Shown in pieces: positions 1-12,100 of a DNA stretch of 64,000 nucleotides (position 1 is its first letter; each line of letters starts with the position of its first letter). Location of the stretch: contig OW121858.1 of NCBI GenBank assembly GCA_933228895.1, positions 34,929,859 through 34,993,858 of the forward strand. Direction: 5' to 3'. The notes beneath the pieces were generated by a model. The model was given only the letters and a program-made list of their open reading frames with translations. It searched no databases and was not told the DNA's origin. Source of the stretch: Platycnemis pennipes. Lineage: Eukaryota > Arthropoda > Insecta > Odonata > Platycnemididae. The translations under genes and the position numbers were made by a program.

Positions 1-130
1 AGCACTCTCCTGGAGACGCATAGCAATGAAGGACTAAAATGAATTGGTTTGTGAGTTATTTCACTTTTCCCTAGGGGAACTAATTAGTACTCATCGTGCA
101 AAGGGTCGACCTACATGATCCCTCAAGAAC

Positions 131-144
131 AAGAAAATTTTCTT
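131..144. other. Perfect 14-bp dyad AAGAAAATTTTCTT, present in most monomers
   Basis: The sequence equals its own reverse complement over 14 bases, centred on AAAA/TTTT. It recurs at the same phase in most monomers. Some types break it: GAAAAGTTTATTATT, GAAAATGTTCTT, GAAAAATTTCTT, GTAAATTTTCTT and ACAAAATTTAATTATT. Runs of A followed by T are known to bend DNA and influence nucleosome placement. Short dyads are a reported feature of centromeric satellites that lack a CENP-B box. Any function here is inference. Confidence 0.85.
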
Positions 145-189
145 ATTTAAAGGAAGTCTTTGGTTAGCTTGTAATTTAAGGCAGATTAA

Positions 190-377
190 AGCACTCTCCT
201 GGAGACGCAAAGCAATGAAGGACAAAAATGAAATGGTTTGTGAGTTATTTCACTTTTCCCTAAGAGACTAATAAGTACTCATCGTGGAAAGGGTCGACCT
301 ACATGATCCCATAAGAACATGAAAATTTTCTTATTTAAAGGGAGTCTTTGGTTAGTTTGTAATTATAAGCAGAATTA
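190..377 (+). repeat. Example monomer (188 bp) with element map
   Basis: One unit, given as a reference for the whole array. Consensus positions: 12-19 contain GAGACG (a BsmBI site); 45-67 are a conserved AT-rich stretch (GGTTTGTGAGTTATTTCACT); 69-78 are hypervariable, most often CCCTAGGGGA, whose first eight bases are a palindrome; 86-91 are AGTACT; 92-113 are conserved and contain GTCGAC (SalI) at 105-110; 131-144 are the dyad AAGAAAATTTTCTT; 145-189 are an AT-rich tail. This copy carries a variant of the 69-78 segment (CCTAAGAGAC) and a one-base deletion. GTCGAC is kept in most monomers, so SalI digestion should give a ladder with 189-bp steps. The phase of the monomer is arbitrary. Confidence 0.95.
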
Positions 378-2379
378 AGCACTCTCCTGGAGACGCATAG
401 CAATGAAGGACTAAAATGAATTGGTTTGTGAGTTATTTCACTTTTCCCTAGGCGAACTAATTAGTACTTAACGTGGAAAGGGTCGACCTACATGATCCCT
501 CAAGAACAAGAAAATTTTCTTATTTAAAGGAAGTCTTTGGTTAGTTTGTAATTTTAAGCAGAATAAAGCACTATCCTGGAGACGCAAAGCAATGAAGGAC
601 TAAAATGAAATAGTTTGTGAGTTATTTCACTTTTCCTAGGGGAACTAATTAGTACTCATCGTGGAAATGGTCGACCTACATGATCCCTCAAGAACAAGAA
701 AATTTTCTTATTTAAAGGAAGTTTTGGTTAGTTTGTAATTTTAAGCCGAATAATGCACTCTCACGGAGACGCATAGCAATGAATGACTAAAATGAAATGG
801 TTTGTGAGTTATTTCACTTTTCCCTAGGGGAAGTAATTAGTACTCATCGTGGAAAGGGTCGACCTACATGATCCCTCAAGAACAAGAAAATTTTCTTATT
901 TAAAGGAAGTCTTTGTTTAGTTTGTAATTTTAAGCAGAATTAAGCACTCTCCTGGAGACGCATAGCAATGAAGGACTAAAATGAAATGATTTGTGAGTTA
1001 TTTCACTTTTCCCTAGGGGAACTAATTAGTACTCATCCTGGAAAGGGTCGAACTACATGATCCCTCAAGAACAAAAAAAGTTTCTTATTTAAAGGAAGTC
1101 TTTGGTTAGTTTGTAATTTTAAGCAGAATAAAGCACTCTCCTGGAGACGCATAGCAATGAAGGACTAAAATGAAATGATTTGTGAGTTATTTCACTTTTC
1201 CCTAGGTGAACTAATTAGTACTCATCTTGGAAAGGGTCGAACTACATGATCCCTCAAGAACAAAAAAAGTTTCTTATTTAAAGGAAGTCTTTGTTTAGTT
1301 TGTAATTTTAAGCAGAATTAAGCACTCTCCTGGAGACGCATAGCAATGAAGGATTAAAATTATTGGTTTGTGAGTTATTTCACTTTTCCCTAGGGGATCT
1401 AATAAGTACTCATCGTGGAAAGGGTCGACATACATGATCCCTCAAGAACAAGAAAATTTTCTTATTTAAAGGCAGTCTTTGGTTAGTTTGTAATTTTAAG
1501 CAGAATAAAGCACTCTACTGGAGAAGCAAAGCAATGAAGGACTAAAATGAAATGGTTTGTGAGTTATTTCACTTATCACTAGGGGAACTAATTAGTACTT
1601 ATCGTGGAAAGGGTCGACCTACATGATCCCTCAAGAACAAGTAAATTTTCCTATTTAAAGGAAGTTTTGGTTAGTTTGTAATTTTAAGCAGAATAAAGCA
1701 CTCTCCTGGAGACGCAAAGCAATGAAGGACTAAAATGAAATGGTTTGTGAGTTATTTCACTTTTCCCTAGGGGAACTAATTAGTAGTCATCGTGGAAAGG
1801 GTGGACCAACATAATTTCTCAATAACAAGAAAATTTTCTTGTTTAAAGGAAGTCTTTGGTTAGTTTGAATTTTTAAGCAGAATTAAGCACTCTCCTGGAG
1901 ACGCATAGCAATGAAGGACTAAAATGAATTGGTTTGTGAGTTATTTCACTTTTCCCTAGGCGAACTAATTAGTACTCATCGTGGAAAGGGTCGACCTACA
2001 TGATCCCTCAAGAACAAGAAAATTTTCTTATTTAAAGGAAGTCTTTGGTTAGTTTGTAATATTAAGCAGAATAAAGCACTCTCCTGGAGACGCATAGCAA
2101 TGAAGGACTAAAAGGAAATGGTTTGTGAGTTATTTCACTTTTCCCTAGGGGAACTAATTAGTACTCATCGTGTAAAGGGTCGAACTACATGATCCCTCAA
2201 GAACAATAAAATTTTCTTATTTAAAGGAGATCTTTGGTTAGTTTGTAATTTTAAGCAGAATAAAGCACTCTCCTGGAGACGCATAGCAATGAAGGACTAT
2301 AATGAAATGGTTTGTGAGTTATTTCACTTTTCCCTAGGGGAACTAATTTGTACTCATCGTGGAAAGGGTCGACCTACAT

Positions 2380-2440
2380 GATCCCTCAAGAACAACAAAA
2401 TTTAATTATTACAGGAAGTCTTTGGTTAGTTTGAAATTTT
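2380..2440 (+). repeat. Rearranged dyad tail variant (AATTTAATTATTACAGG)
   Basis: The usual tail is replaced by ACAAAATTTAATTATTACAGG, which destroys the dyad and drops a few bases. The same rare tail recurs near 8,255, 9,950 and 10,330, always followed by GAAGTCTTTGG and in three cases by the GAAATTTTAAGCAGAGTAAAG and CCCTGGCAG monomer. Being confined to the left 11 kb, it marks a subfamily that was not spread into the homogenised right part. Confidence 0.75.
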
Positions 2441-5400
2441 AAGCAGAGTAAAGCACTCTCCTGGAGACGCATAGCAATGAAGGACTAAAATGAAATGGTT
2501 TGTGTGTTATTTCACTTTTCCCTGGCAGAACTAATTAGTACTCATCGTGGAAAGGGTCGACCTACATGATCCCTCAAGAACAGGAAAATTTTCTTATTTA
2601 AAGGAAGTCCTTGGTTTGTTTGTAATTTTAAGGAGAATTAAGCACTCTCCTGGAGACTCATAGCAATGAAGGAATAAAATGAATAGGTTTGTGAGTTATT
2701 TCACTTTTCCCCCATGGGAACTATTTAGTACTCATCGTGGAAAGGGTCGACCTACATGATCCCTCAAGAATAAGAAAATTTTCTTATTTAAAGGAAGTCT
2801 TTGGTTAGTTTGTAATTTTAAGCAGAATTAAGCACTCTCCTGGAGACGCAAAGCAATGAAGGACTAAAATGAAATGGTTTGTGAGTTATTTCACTTTTCC
2901 CTAGAGGAACTAATTAGTACTCATCGTGGAAAGGGTCGTCGTACATGATCCCTCAAGAACAAGAAAATTTTCTTTTTTAAAGGAAGTCTTTGGTTAGTTT
3001 GTAATTTTAAGCAGAATTAAGCACTCTCCTGGAGACGCATAGCAGTGAAGGACTAAAATGAAATGGTTTGTGAGTTATTTCACTTTTCCCTAGGGGAAAT
3101 AATTAGTACTCATCGTGGAATGGGTCGACCTACATGATCCCTCAAGAACAAGAAAGTTTTCTTATTAAAAGGAAGTATTTGGTTAGTTTGTAATTTTAAG
3201 CAGAATTAAGCACTCTCCTGGAGACGCATAGCAATGAAGGACTAAAATGAAATGGTTTGTGAGTTATATCACTTTTCCCTGGGGATACTAATTAGTACTC
3301 ATCGTGGAAAAGGTCGACCTACATGATCCCTCAAGAACAAGAAAAGTTTATTATTTAAAGAAAGTCTTTGGTTAGTTTGTAATTTTAAGCAGAATTAAGC
3401 ACTCTCCTGTAGACGCATAGCAATGAAGGACTAAAATGAAATAGTTTGTGAGTTATTTCACTTTTATCTAGGTGAACTAATTAGTACTCATCGTGGAAAG
3501 GGTCGACCTACATGATCCTTCAAGAACAAAAAAATTTTCTTTTAAAAAGGAAGTCTTTGGTTAGTTTGTAATTTTAAGCAGAATTAAGCACTCTCCTGGA
3601 GACGCATAGCAATGAAGGACTAAAATGAAATGGTTTGTGAGTTATTTCACTTTTCCCGCAGGGGAACTAAATAGTACTCATCGTGGAAAGGGTCGATGTG
3701 TATGATCCCTCAAGAATAAGAAAATTTTCTTATTTAAAGGAAGTCTTTGGTTAGTTTGTAATTTTAAGCAGAATTATGCACTCTCCTGGAGACGCATAGC
3801 AATGAAGGACTAAAATGAAATGGTTTGTGAGTTATTTCACTTTTCCTCAGGGGAACTAATTAGTATTCATCGTGGAAATGGTCGATCTACATGATCCCTC
3901 AAGAACAAGTAAATTTTCTTATTTAAAGGAAGTTTTGGTTAGTTTGTAATTTTAAGCCGAATAATGCACTCTCCTGGAGACGCAAAGCAATGAAGGACTA
4001 AAATGAAATGGTTTGTGAGTTATTTCACTTTTCCCTAGGGGAACTAATTAGTACTCATCGTGGAAAGGGTCGACCTACATGATCCCTCAAGAACAAGAAA
4101 ATTTTCTTATTTAAAGGAAGTCTTTGGTTTGTTTGTAATTTTAAGCAGAATTAAGCACTCTCCTGGAGACGCATAGCAATGAAGGACTAAAATGAAATGG
4201 TTTGTGAGTTATTTCACTTTTCCCTAAGAGGACTAATTAGTACTCATCGTGGAAAGGGTCGACCTACATGATCCCTCAAGAACAAGAAAATTTTTTTATT
4301 TAAAGGAAGTCTTTGGTTTGTTTGTAATTTTAAGCAGAATTAAGCACTCTCCTCGAGACGCATAGCAATGAAGGACTAAAATGAAATGGTTTGTGAGTTA
4401 TTTCACTTTTCCTTAAAGGAACTAATTAGTACTCATCGTGGAAAGGGTCGACCTACATGATCCCTCAAGAACAAGAAAATTTTCTTATTTAAAGGAAGTC
4501 TTTGGTTAGTTTGTAATTTTAAGCAGAATTAAGCACTCTCCTGTAGACGCATAGCAATGAAGGACTAAAATGAAATGGTTTGTGAGTTATATCACTTTTC
4601 CCTGAGGGAACTAATTAGTACTCATCGTGGAAAAGGTCGACCTACATGATCCCTCAAGAACAAGAAAAGTTTATTATTTAAAGGAAGTCTTTGGATAGTT
4701 TGTAATTTTAAGCAGAATTAAGCACTCTCCTGTAGACGCATAGCAATGAAGGACTAAAATGAAATAGTTTGTGAGTTATTTCACTTTTCCCTAGGTGAAC
4801 TAATTAGTACTCATCGTGGAAAGGGTCGACCTACATGATCCCTCAAGAATAAGAAAATTTTCTTATTTAAAGGAAGTCTTTGGTTAGTTTGTAATTTTAC
4901 GCAGAATTAAGCACTCTCCTGGAGACGCAAAGCAATGAAGGACTAAAATGAAATGGTTTGTGAGTTATTTCACTTTTCCCTAGGTGAACTAATTAGTACT
5001 CATCGTGGAAAGGGTCGACCTACATGATCCCTCAAGAACAATAAAATTTTCTTTTTTAAAGGAAGTCTTTGGTTAGTTTGTAATTTTAAGCAGAATTAAG
5101 CACTCTCCTGGAGACGCATAGCAATGAAGGACTAAAATGAAATGGTTTGTGAGTTATTTCACTTTTCCCTAGGGGAAATAATTAGTACTCATCGTGGAAT
5201 GGGTCGACCTACATGATCCCTCAAGAACAAGAAAATTTTCTTATTAAAAGGAAGTATTTGGTTAGTTTGTAATTTTAAGCAGAATTAAGCACTCTCCTGG
5301 AGACGCATAGCAATGAAGCACTAAAATGAAATGGTTTGTGAGTTATATCACCCTTCCCTGGGGGAACTAATTAGTACTCATCGTGGAAAAGGTCGACCTA

Positions 5401-7892
5401 CATGATCCCTCAAGAACAAGAAAAGTTTATTATTTAAAGGAAGTCTTTGGTTAGTTTGTAATTTTAAGCAGAATTAAGCACTCTCCTGTAGACGCATAGC
5501 AATGAAGGATTAAAATGAAATGGTTTGTGAGTTATTTCACTTTTCCCGCAGGGGAACTAAATAGTACTCATCGTGGAAAGGGTCGATCTACATGATCCCT
5601 CAAGAATAAGAAAATTTTCTTATTTAAAGGAAGTCTTTGGTTAGTTTGTAATTTTAAGCAGAATTATGCACTCTCCTGGAGACGCATAGCAATGAAGGAC
5701 TAAAATGAAATGGTTTGTGAGTTATTTCACTTTTCCTCAGGGGAACTAATTAGTATTCATCGTGGAAATGGTCGACCTACATGATCCCTCAAGAACAAGT
5801 AAATTATCTTATTTAAAGGAAGTTTTGGTTAGTTTGTAATTTTAAGCCGAATAATGCACTCTCACGGAGACGCATAGCAATGAAGGACTAAAATGAAATG
5901 GTTTTTGAGTTATTTCACTTTTCCCTAGGGGAAGTAATTAGTACTCATCGTGGAAAGGGTCGACCTACATGATCCCTCAAGAACAAGAAAATTTTCTTAT
6001 TTAAAGGAAGTCTTTGGTTAGTTTGTAATTTTAAGCAGAATAAAGCACTCTCCTGGAGACGCAAAGCAATGAAGGACTAAAATGAATTGGTTTGTGAGTT
6101 ATTTCACTTTTCCCTAAGGGAACTAATTAGTACTCATCGTGGAAAGGGTCGACCTACATGATCCCTTAAGAACAAGAAAATTTTCTTATTTAAAGGAAGT
6201 CTTTGGTTTGTTTGTAATTTTAAGCAGAATTAAGCACTCTCCTGGAGACGCATAGCAATGAAGGACTAAAATTAAATGGTTTGTAAGTTATTTCACTTTT
6301 AACTAAGGGAACTAATTAGTACTCATCGTGGAAAGGGTCGACCTACATGATCCCTCAAGAACAAGAAAATTTTCTTATTTAAAGGAAGTCTTTGGTTTGT
6401 TTGTAATTTTAAGCAGAATAAAGCACTCTCCTGGAGACGCATAGCAATGAATGACTAAAATGAAATGGTTTGTGAGTTATTTCACTTTTCCTCAAGGGAA
6501 CTAATTAGTACTCATCGTGGAAAGGGTCGACCTACATGATCCCTCAAGAACAAGAAAATTTTCTTATTTAAAGGAAGTCTTTGGTTAGTTTGTAATTTTA
6601 AGCAGAATTAAGCACTCTCCTGGAGACGCATAGCAATGAAGGACTAAAATGAAATGGTTTGTGAGTTATATCACTTTTCCCTGGGGGAACTAATTAGTAC
6701 TCAACGTGGAAAAGGCCGACCTACATGATCCCTCAAGAACAAGAAAAGTTTATTATTTAAAGGAAGTCTTTGGTTAGTTTGTAATTTTAAGCAGAATAAT
6801 GCACACTCTTGGACACGCATAGCAATGGAGGACTAAAATGAAATGGTTTGTGAGTTATTTCACTTTTTCCTAGAGGAACTAATTAGTACTCATCGTGGAA
6901 AAGGTCGACCTATATGATCCGTCAAGAACAAGAAAAATTTCTTATTTAAAGGAGTCTTTGGTTGGCTTGTATTTTAAGCAGAATTAAGCACTCTCCTGAA
7001 GACGCATAGCAATGAAGGACTAAAATGAAATGGTTTGTGAGTTATTTCACTTTTCCTTATGAGGAACTAATTAGTACTCATCGTGGAAAGGGTCGACCTA
7101 CATGATCCGTCAAGAACAAGAAAATTTTCTTATTTAAAGGAAGTCTTTGGTTAGTTTGTAATTTTAAGCAGAATTAAGCACTCTCCTGGAGACGCATAGC
7201 AATGAGGGACTAAAATGAAATGGTTTGTGAGTTATTTCACTTTTCCCTAGGGGATCTAATAAGTACTCATCGTGGAAAGGGTCGACCTACATGATCCTTC
7301 AAGAACAAGAAAATTTTCTTATTTAAAGGAAGTCTTTGGTTAGTTTGTAATTTTAAGCAGAATTAAGCACTCTCCTGTAGACGCATAGCAATGAAGGACT
7401 AAAAATAATTGGTTTGTGAGTTATTTCACTTTTCCCTAGGGGATCTAATAAGTACTCATCGTGGAAAGGGTCGACCTACATGATCCTTCAAGAACAAGAA
7501 AATTTTCTTATTTAAAGGAAGTCTTTGGTTAGTTTGTAATTTTAAGCAGAATAAAGCACTCTACTGGAGAAGCAAAGCAATGAAGGACTAAAATGAAATG
7601 GTTTGTGAGTTATTTCACTTATCCCTAGGGGAACTAATTAGTACTTATCGTGGAAAGGGTCGACCTACATGATCCCTCAAGAACAAGTAAATTTTCCTAT
7701 TTAAAGGAAGTTTTGGTTAGTTTGTAATTTAATCAGAATTAAGCACTCTCCTGGAGACGCAAAGCAATGAAGGACTAAAATGAAATGGTTTGTGAGTTAT
7801 TTCACTTTTCCCTAGGGGAACTAATTAGTAGTCATCGTGGAAAGGGTGGACCAACATAATTTCTCAAGAACAAGAAAATTTTCTTATTTAAA

Positions 7893-9969
7893 GGAAGTCT
7901 TTGGTTAGTTTGTAATATTAAGCAGAATAAAGCACTCTCCTGGAGACGCATAGCAATGAAGGACTAAAATGAAATGGTTTGTGAGTTATTTCACTTTTCC
8001 CTAGGGGAACTAATTAGTAATCATCGTGTAAAGGGTCGACTTACATGATCCCTCAAGAACAATAAAATTTTCTTATTTAAAGGAGATCTTTGGTTAGTTT
8101 GTAATTTTAAGCAGAATAAAGCACTCTCCCGGAGACGCATAGCAATGAAGGACTAAAATGAAATGGTTTGTGAGTTATTTCACTTTTCCCTAGGGGAACT
8201 AATTTTTACTCATCGTGGAAAGGGTCGACCTACATGATCCCTCAAGAAAAACAAAATTTAATTATTACAGGAAGTCTTTGGTTAGTTTGAAATTTTAAGC
8301 AGAGTAAAGCACTCTCCTGGAGACGCATAGCAATGAAGGACTAAAATGAAATGGTTTGTGTGTTATTTCACTTTTCCCTGGCAGAACTAATTAGTACTCA
8401 TCGTGGAAAGGGTCGACCTACATGATCCCTCAAGAACAGGAAAATTTTATTATTTAAAGGAAGTCTTTGGTTAGTTTGTAATTTTAAGCATAATTAAGCA
8501 CTATCCTGGAGACGCATAGCAATGAAGGACTAAAATGAAATAGTTTTTTAGTTATTTCACTTTTCCCTAGGGGAACTAATTAGTACTCATCGTGGAAAGG
8601 GTCGACCTACATGATCCCTCAAGAACATGAAAATTTTCTTTTTTAAAGGAAGTCTTTGGTTAGTTTGTAATTTTAAGCAAAATTAAGCACTCTCCTGGAG
8701 ACGCATAGCAATGAAGGACTAAAATGAAATGGTTTGTGAGTTATTTCACTTTTCCCTAGGGGAAATAATTAGTACTCATCGTGGAATGGGTCGACCTACA
8801 TGATCTTTGAAGAACAAGAAAATTTTCTTATTAAAAGGAAGTATTTGGTTAGTTTGTAATTTTAAGCAGAATTAAGCACTCTCCTGGAGACGCATAGCAA
8901 TGAAGGACTAAAATGAAATGGTTTGTGAGTTATATCACTTTTCCCTGGGGAAACTAATTAGTACTCATCGTGGAAAAGATCGACCTACATGATCCTTCAA
9001 GAACAAGAAAATTTTCTTATTTAAAGGAAGTCTTTGGTTAGTTTGTAATTTTAAGCAGAATAATGCACACTCTTGGGACGCATAGCAATGAAGGACTAAA
9101 ATGAAATAGTTTGTTAGTTATTTCACTTTTATCTAGGTGAACTAATTAGTACTCATCGTGGAAAGGGTCGACCTACATGATCCTTCAAGAACAAGAAAAT
9201 TTTCTTATTTAAAGGAAGTCTTTGGTTAGTTTGTAATTTTAAGCAGAATAATGCACACTCTTGGGACGCATAGCAATGAAGGCCTAAAATGAAATGGTTT
9301 GTTAGTTATTTCACTTTTTCCTAGAGGAACTAATTAGTACTCATCGTGGAAAGGGTCGACCTACATGATCCGTCAAGAACAAGAAAAATTTCTTATTTAA
9401 TGTGAGTCTTTGGTTGGCTTGTAATTTTAAGCAGAATTAAGCACTCTCCTGAAGACGCATAGCAATGAAGGACTAAAATGAAATGGTTTGTGAGTTATTT
9501 CACTTTTCCCGCAGGGGAACTAAATAGTACTCATCGTGGAAAGGGTCGATGTACATGATCCCTCAAGAATAAGAAAATTTTCTTATTTAAAGGAAGTCTT
9601 TGGTTAGTTTGTAATTTTAAGCAGAATTAAGCACTCTCCTGGAGACGCATAGCAATGAGGGACTAAAATGAAATGGTTTGTGAGTTATTTCACTTTTCCC
9701 CCAAGGGAACTAATTAGTACTCCTCGTGGAAAGGGTCGACCTACATGATCCTTCAAGAACAAGAAAATTTTCTTATTTAAAGGAAGTCTTTGGTTAGTTT
9801 GTAATTTTAAGCAGAATAAAGCACTCTCCTGGAGACGCAAAGCAATGAAGGACTAAAATGAAATGGTTTGTGAGTTATTTCACTTTTCCCTAGGGGAACT
9901 TATTTGTACTCATCGTGGAAAAGGTCGACCTACATGATCCCTCAAGAACAACAAAATTTAATTATTACA
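7893..9969 (+). repeat. 11-monomer unit, first of a diverged tandem pair
   Basis: Rare markers recur 2,077 bp apart (11 monomers) in the following unit: GTAATCATCG at 8,017 and 10,094, CCCTGGCAG at 8,376 and 10,453, and AGCATAATT at 8,487 and 10,564. Further right the offset grows to about 2,267 (AGCAAAATT at 8,676 and 10,943; CTTTGAAGAAC at 8,805 and 11,072), so one copy gained or lost a monomer. This copy also holds two adjacent monomers with the shortened start GCACACTCTTGGGACGC (9,065 and 9,253), where the next unit has one (11,521). Boundaries are approximate. Confidence 0.7.
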
Positions 9970-12100
9970 GGAAGTCTTTGGTTAGTTTGTAATATTAAGC
10001 AGAATAAAGCACTCTCCTGGAGACGCATAGCAATGAAGGACTAAAATGAAATGGTTTGTGAGTTATTTCACTTTTCCCTAGGGGAACTAATTAGTAATCA
10101 TCGTGTAAAGAGGCGACTTACATGATCCCTCAAGAAAAATAAAATTTTCTTATTTAAAGGAGATCTTTGGTTAGTTTGTAATTTTAAGCAGAATAAAGCA
10201 CTCTCCCGGAGACGCATAGCAATGAAGGACTAAAATGAAATGGTTTGTGAGTTATTTCACTTTTCCCTAGGGGAACTAATTTTTACTCATCGTGGAAAGG
10301 GTCGACCTACATGATCCCTCAAGAAAAACAAAATTTAATTATTACAGGAAGTCTTTGGTTAGTTTGAAATTTTAAGCAGAGTAAAGCACTCTCCTGGAGA
10401 CGCATAGCAATGAAGGACTAAAATGAAATGGTTTGTGTGTTATTTCACTTTTCCCTGGCAGAACTAATTAGTACTCATCGTGGAAAGGGTCGACCTACAT
10501 GATCCCTCAAGAACAGGAAAATTTTATTATTTAAAGGAAGTCTTTGGTTAGTTTGTAATTTTAAGCATAATTAAGCACTATCCTGGAGACGCATAGCAAT
10601 GAAGGACTAAAATGAAATAGTTTTTTAGTTATTTCACTTTTCCCCCATGGGAACTATTTAGTACTCATCGTGGAAAGGGTCGACCTACATGATCCCTCAA
10701 GAATAAGAAAATTTTCTTAATTAAAGGAAGTCTTTGGTTAGTTTGTAATTTTAAGCAGAATTAAGCACTCTCCTGGAGACGCAAAGCAATGAAGGACTAA
10801 AATGAAATGGTTTGTGAGTTATTTCACTTTTCCCTAGGGGAACTAATTAGTACTCATCGTGGAAAGGGTCGTCCTACATGATCCCTCAAGAACAAGAAAA
10901 TGTTCTTATTTAAAGGAAGTCTTTGGTTAGTTTGTAATTTTAAGCAAAATTAAGCACTCTCCTGGAGACGCATAGCAATGAAGGACTAAAATGAAATGGT
11001 TTGTGAGTTATTTCACTTTTCCCTAGGGGAAATAATTAGTACTCATCGTGGAATGGGTCGACCTACATGATCTTTGAAGAACAAGAAAATTTTCTTATTA
11101 AAAGGAAGTATTTGGTTAGTTTGTAATTTTAAGCAGAATTAAGCACTCTCCTGGAGACGCATAGCAATGAAGGACTAAAATGAAATGGTTTGTGAGTTAT
11201 ATCACTTTTCCCTGGGGAAACTAATTAGTACTCATCGTGGAAAAGATCGACCTACATGATCCCTCAAGAACAAGAAAAGTTTATTATTTAAAGGAAGTCT
11301 TTGGTTAGTTTGTAATTTTAAGCAGAATTAAGCACTCTCCTGTAGACGCATAGCAATGAAGGACTAAAATGAAATAGTTTGTTAGTTATTTCACTTTTAT
11401 CTAGGTGAACTAATTAGTACTCATCGTGGAAAGGGTCGACCTACATGATCCTTCAAGAACAAGAAAATTTTCTTATTTAAAGGAAGTCTTTGGTTAGTTT
11501 GTAATTTTAAGCAGAATAATGCACACTCTTGGGACGCATAGCAATGAAGGCCTAAAATGAAATGGTTTGTTAGTTATTTCACTTTTTCCTAGAGGAACTA
11601 ATTAGTACTCATCGTGGAAAGGGTCGACCTACATGATCCGTCAAGAACAAGAAAAATTTCTTATTTAATGTGAGTCTTTGGTTGGCTTGTAATTTTAAGC
11701 AGAATTAAGCACTCTCCTGAAGACGCATAGCAATGAAGGACTAAAATGAAATGGTTTGTGAGTTATTTCACTTTTCTATAGGGGAACTAATTAGTACTCA
11801 TCGTGGAAAGGGTCGACCTACATGATCCCTCAAGAACAAGAAAATTTACTTATTTAAAGGAAGTCTTTGGTTAGTTTGTAATTTTAAGCAGAATTAAGCA
11901 CTCTCCTGGAGACGCATAGCAATGAAGGACTAAAATGAAATGGTTTGTGAGTTATTTCACTTTTCCCGCAGGGGAACTAAATAGTACTCATCGTGGAAAG
12001 GGTCGATGTACATGATCCCTCAAGAATAAGAAAATTTTCTTATTTAAAGGAAGTCTTTGGTTAGTTTGTAATTTTAAGCAGAATTATGCACTCTCCTGGA
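9970..12100 (+). repeat. Second copy of the 11-monomer unit, with extra monomers
   Basis: This follows the preceding unit in tandem. The offset to it is 2,077 bp at the left, about 2,267 bp after a monomer carrying CCCCCATGGG (about 10,640), and about 2,457 bp by the CCCGCAGGGG monomer (9,508 and 11,965), that is 11, 12 and 13 monomers. The added monomers resemble ones elsewhere in the array (CCCCCATGGG also near 2,709 and 13,289), so they look like gains by exchange and not new sequence. The right limit is approximate. Confidence 0.65.

Noticed and set aside
69..76. CCCTAGGG as a telomere-like repeat
   Set aside because: It is a single eight-base palindrome per monomer, not a tandem CCCTAAA or TTAGGG tract, and it lies in the most variable part of the unit.
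92..108. CENP-B box-like sequence in CATCGTGGAAAGGGTC
   Set aside because: It looks similar to the mammalian box, but only about five of the nine essential positions match without gaps, and the CGGG core is missing. The segment is conserved, but calling it a CENP-B box is not supported.
2380..2440. Possible small insertion (AATTTAATTATTACAGG)
   Set aside because: It is a rearranged tail inside a normal-length monomer, recurs in related monomers at 8.2-10.3 kb, and has no target-site duplication or terminal repeats.
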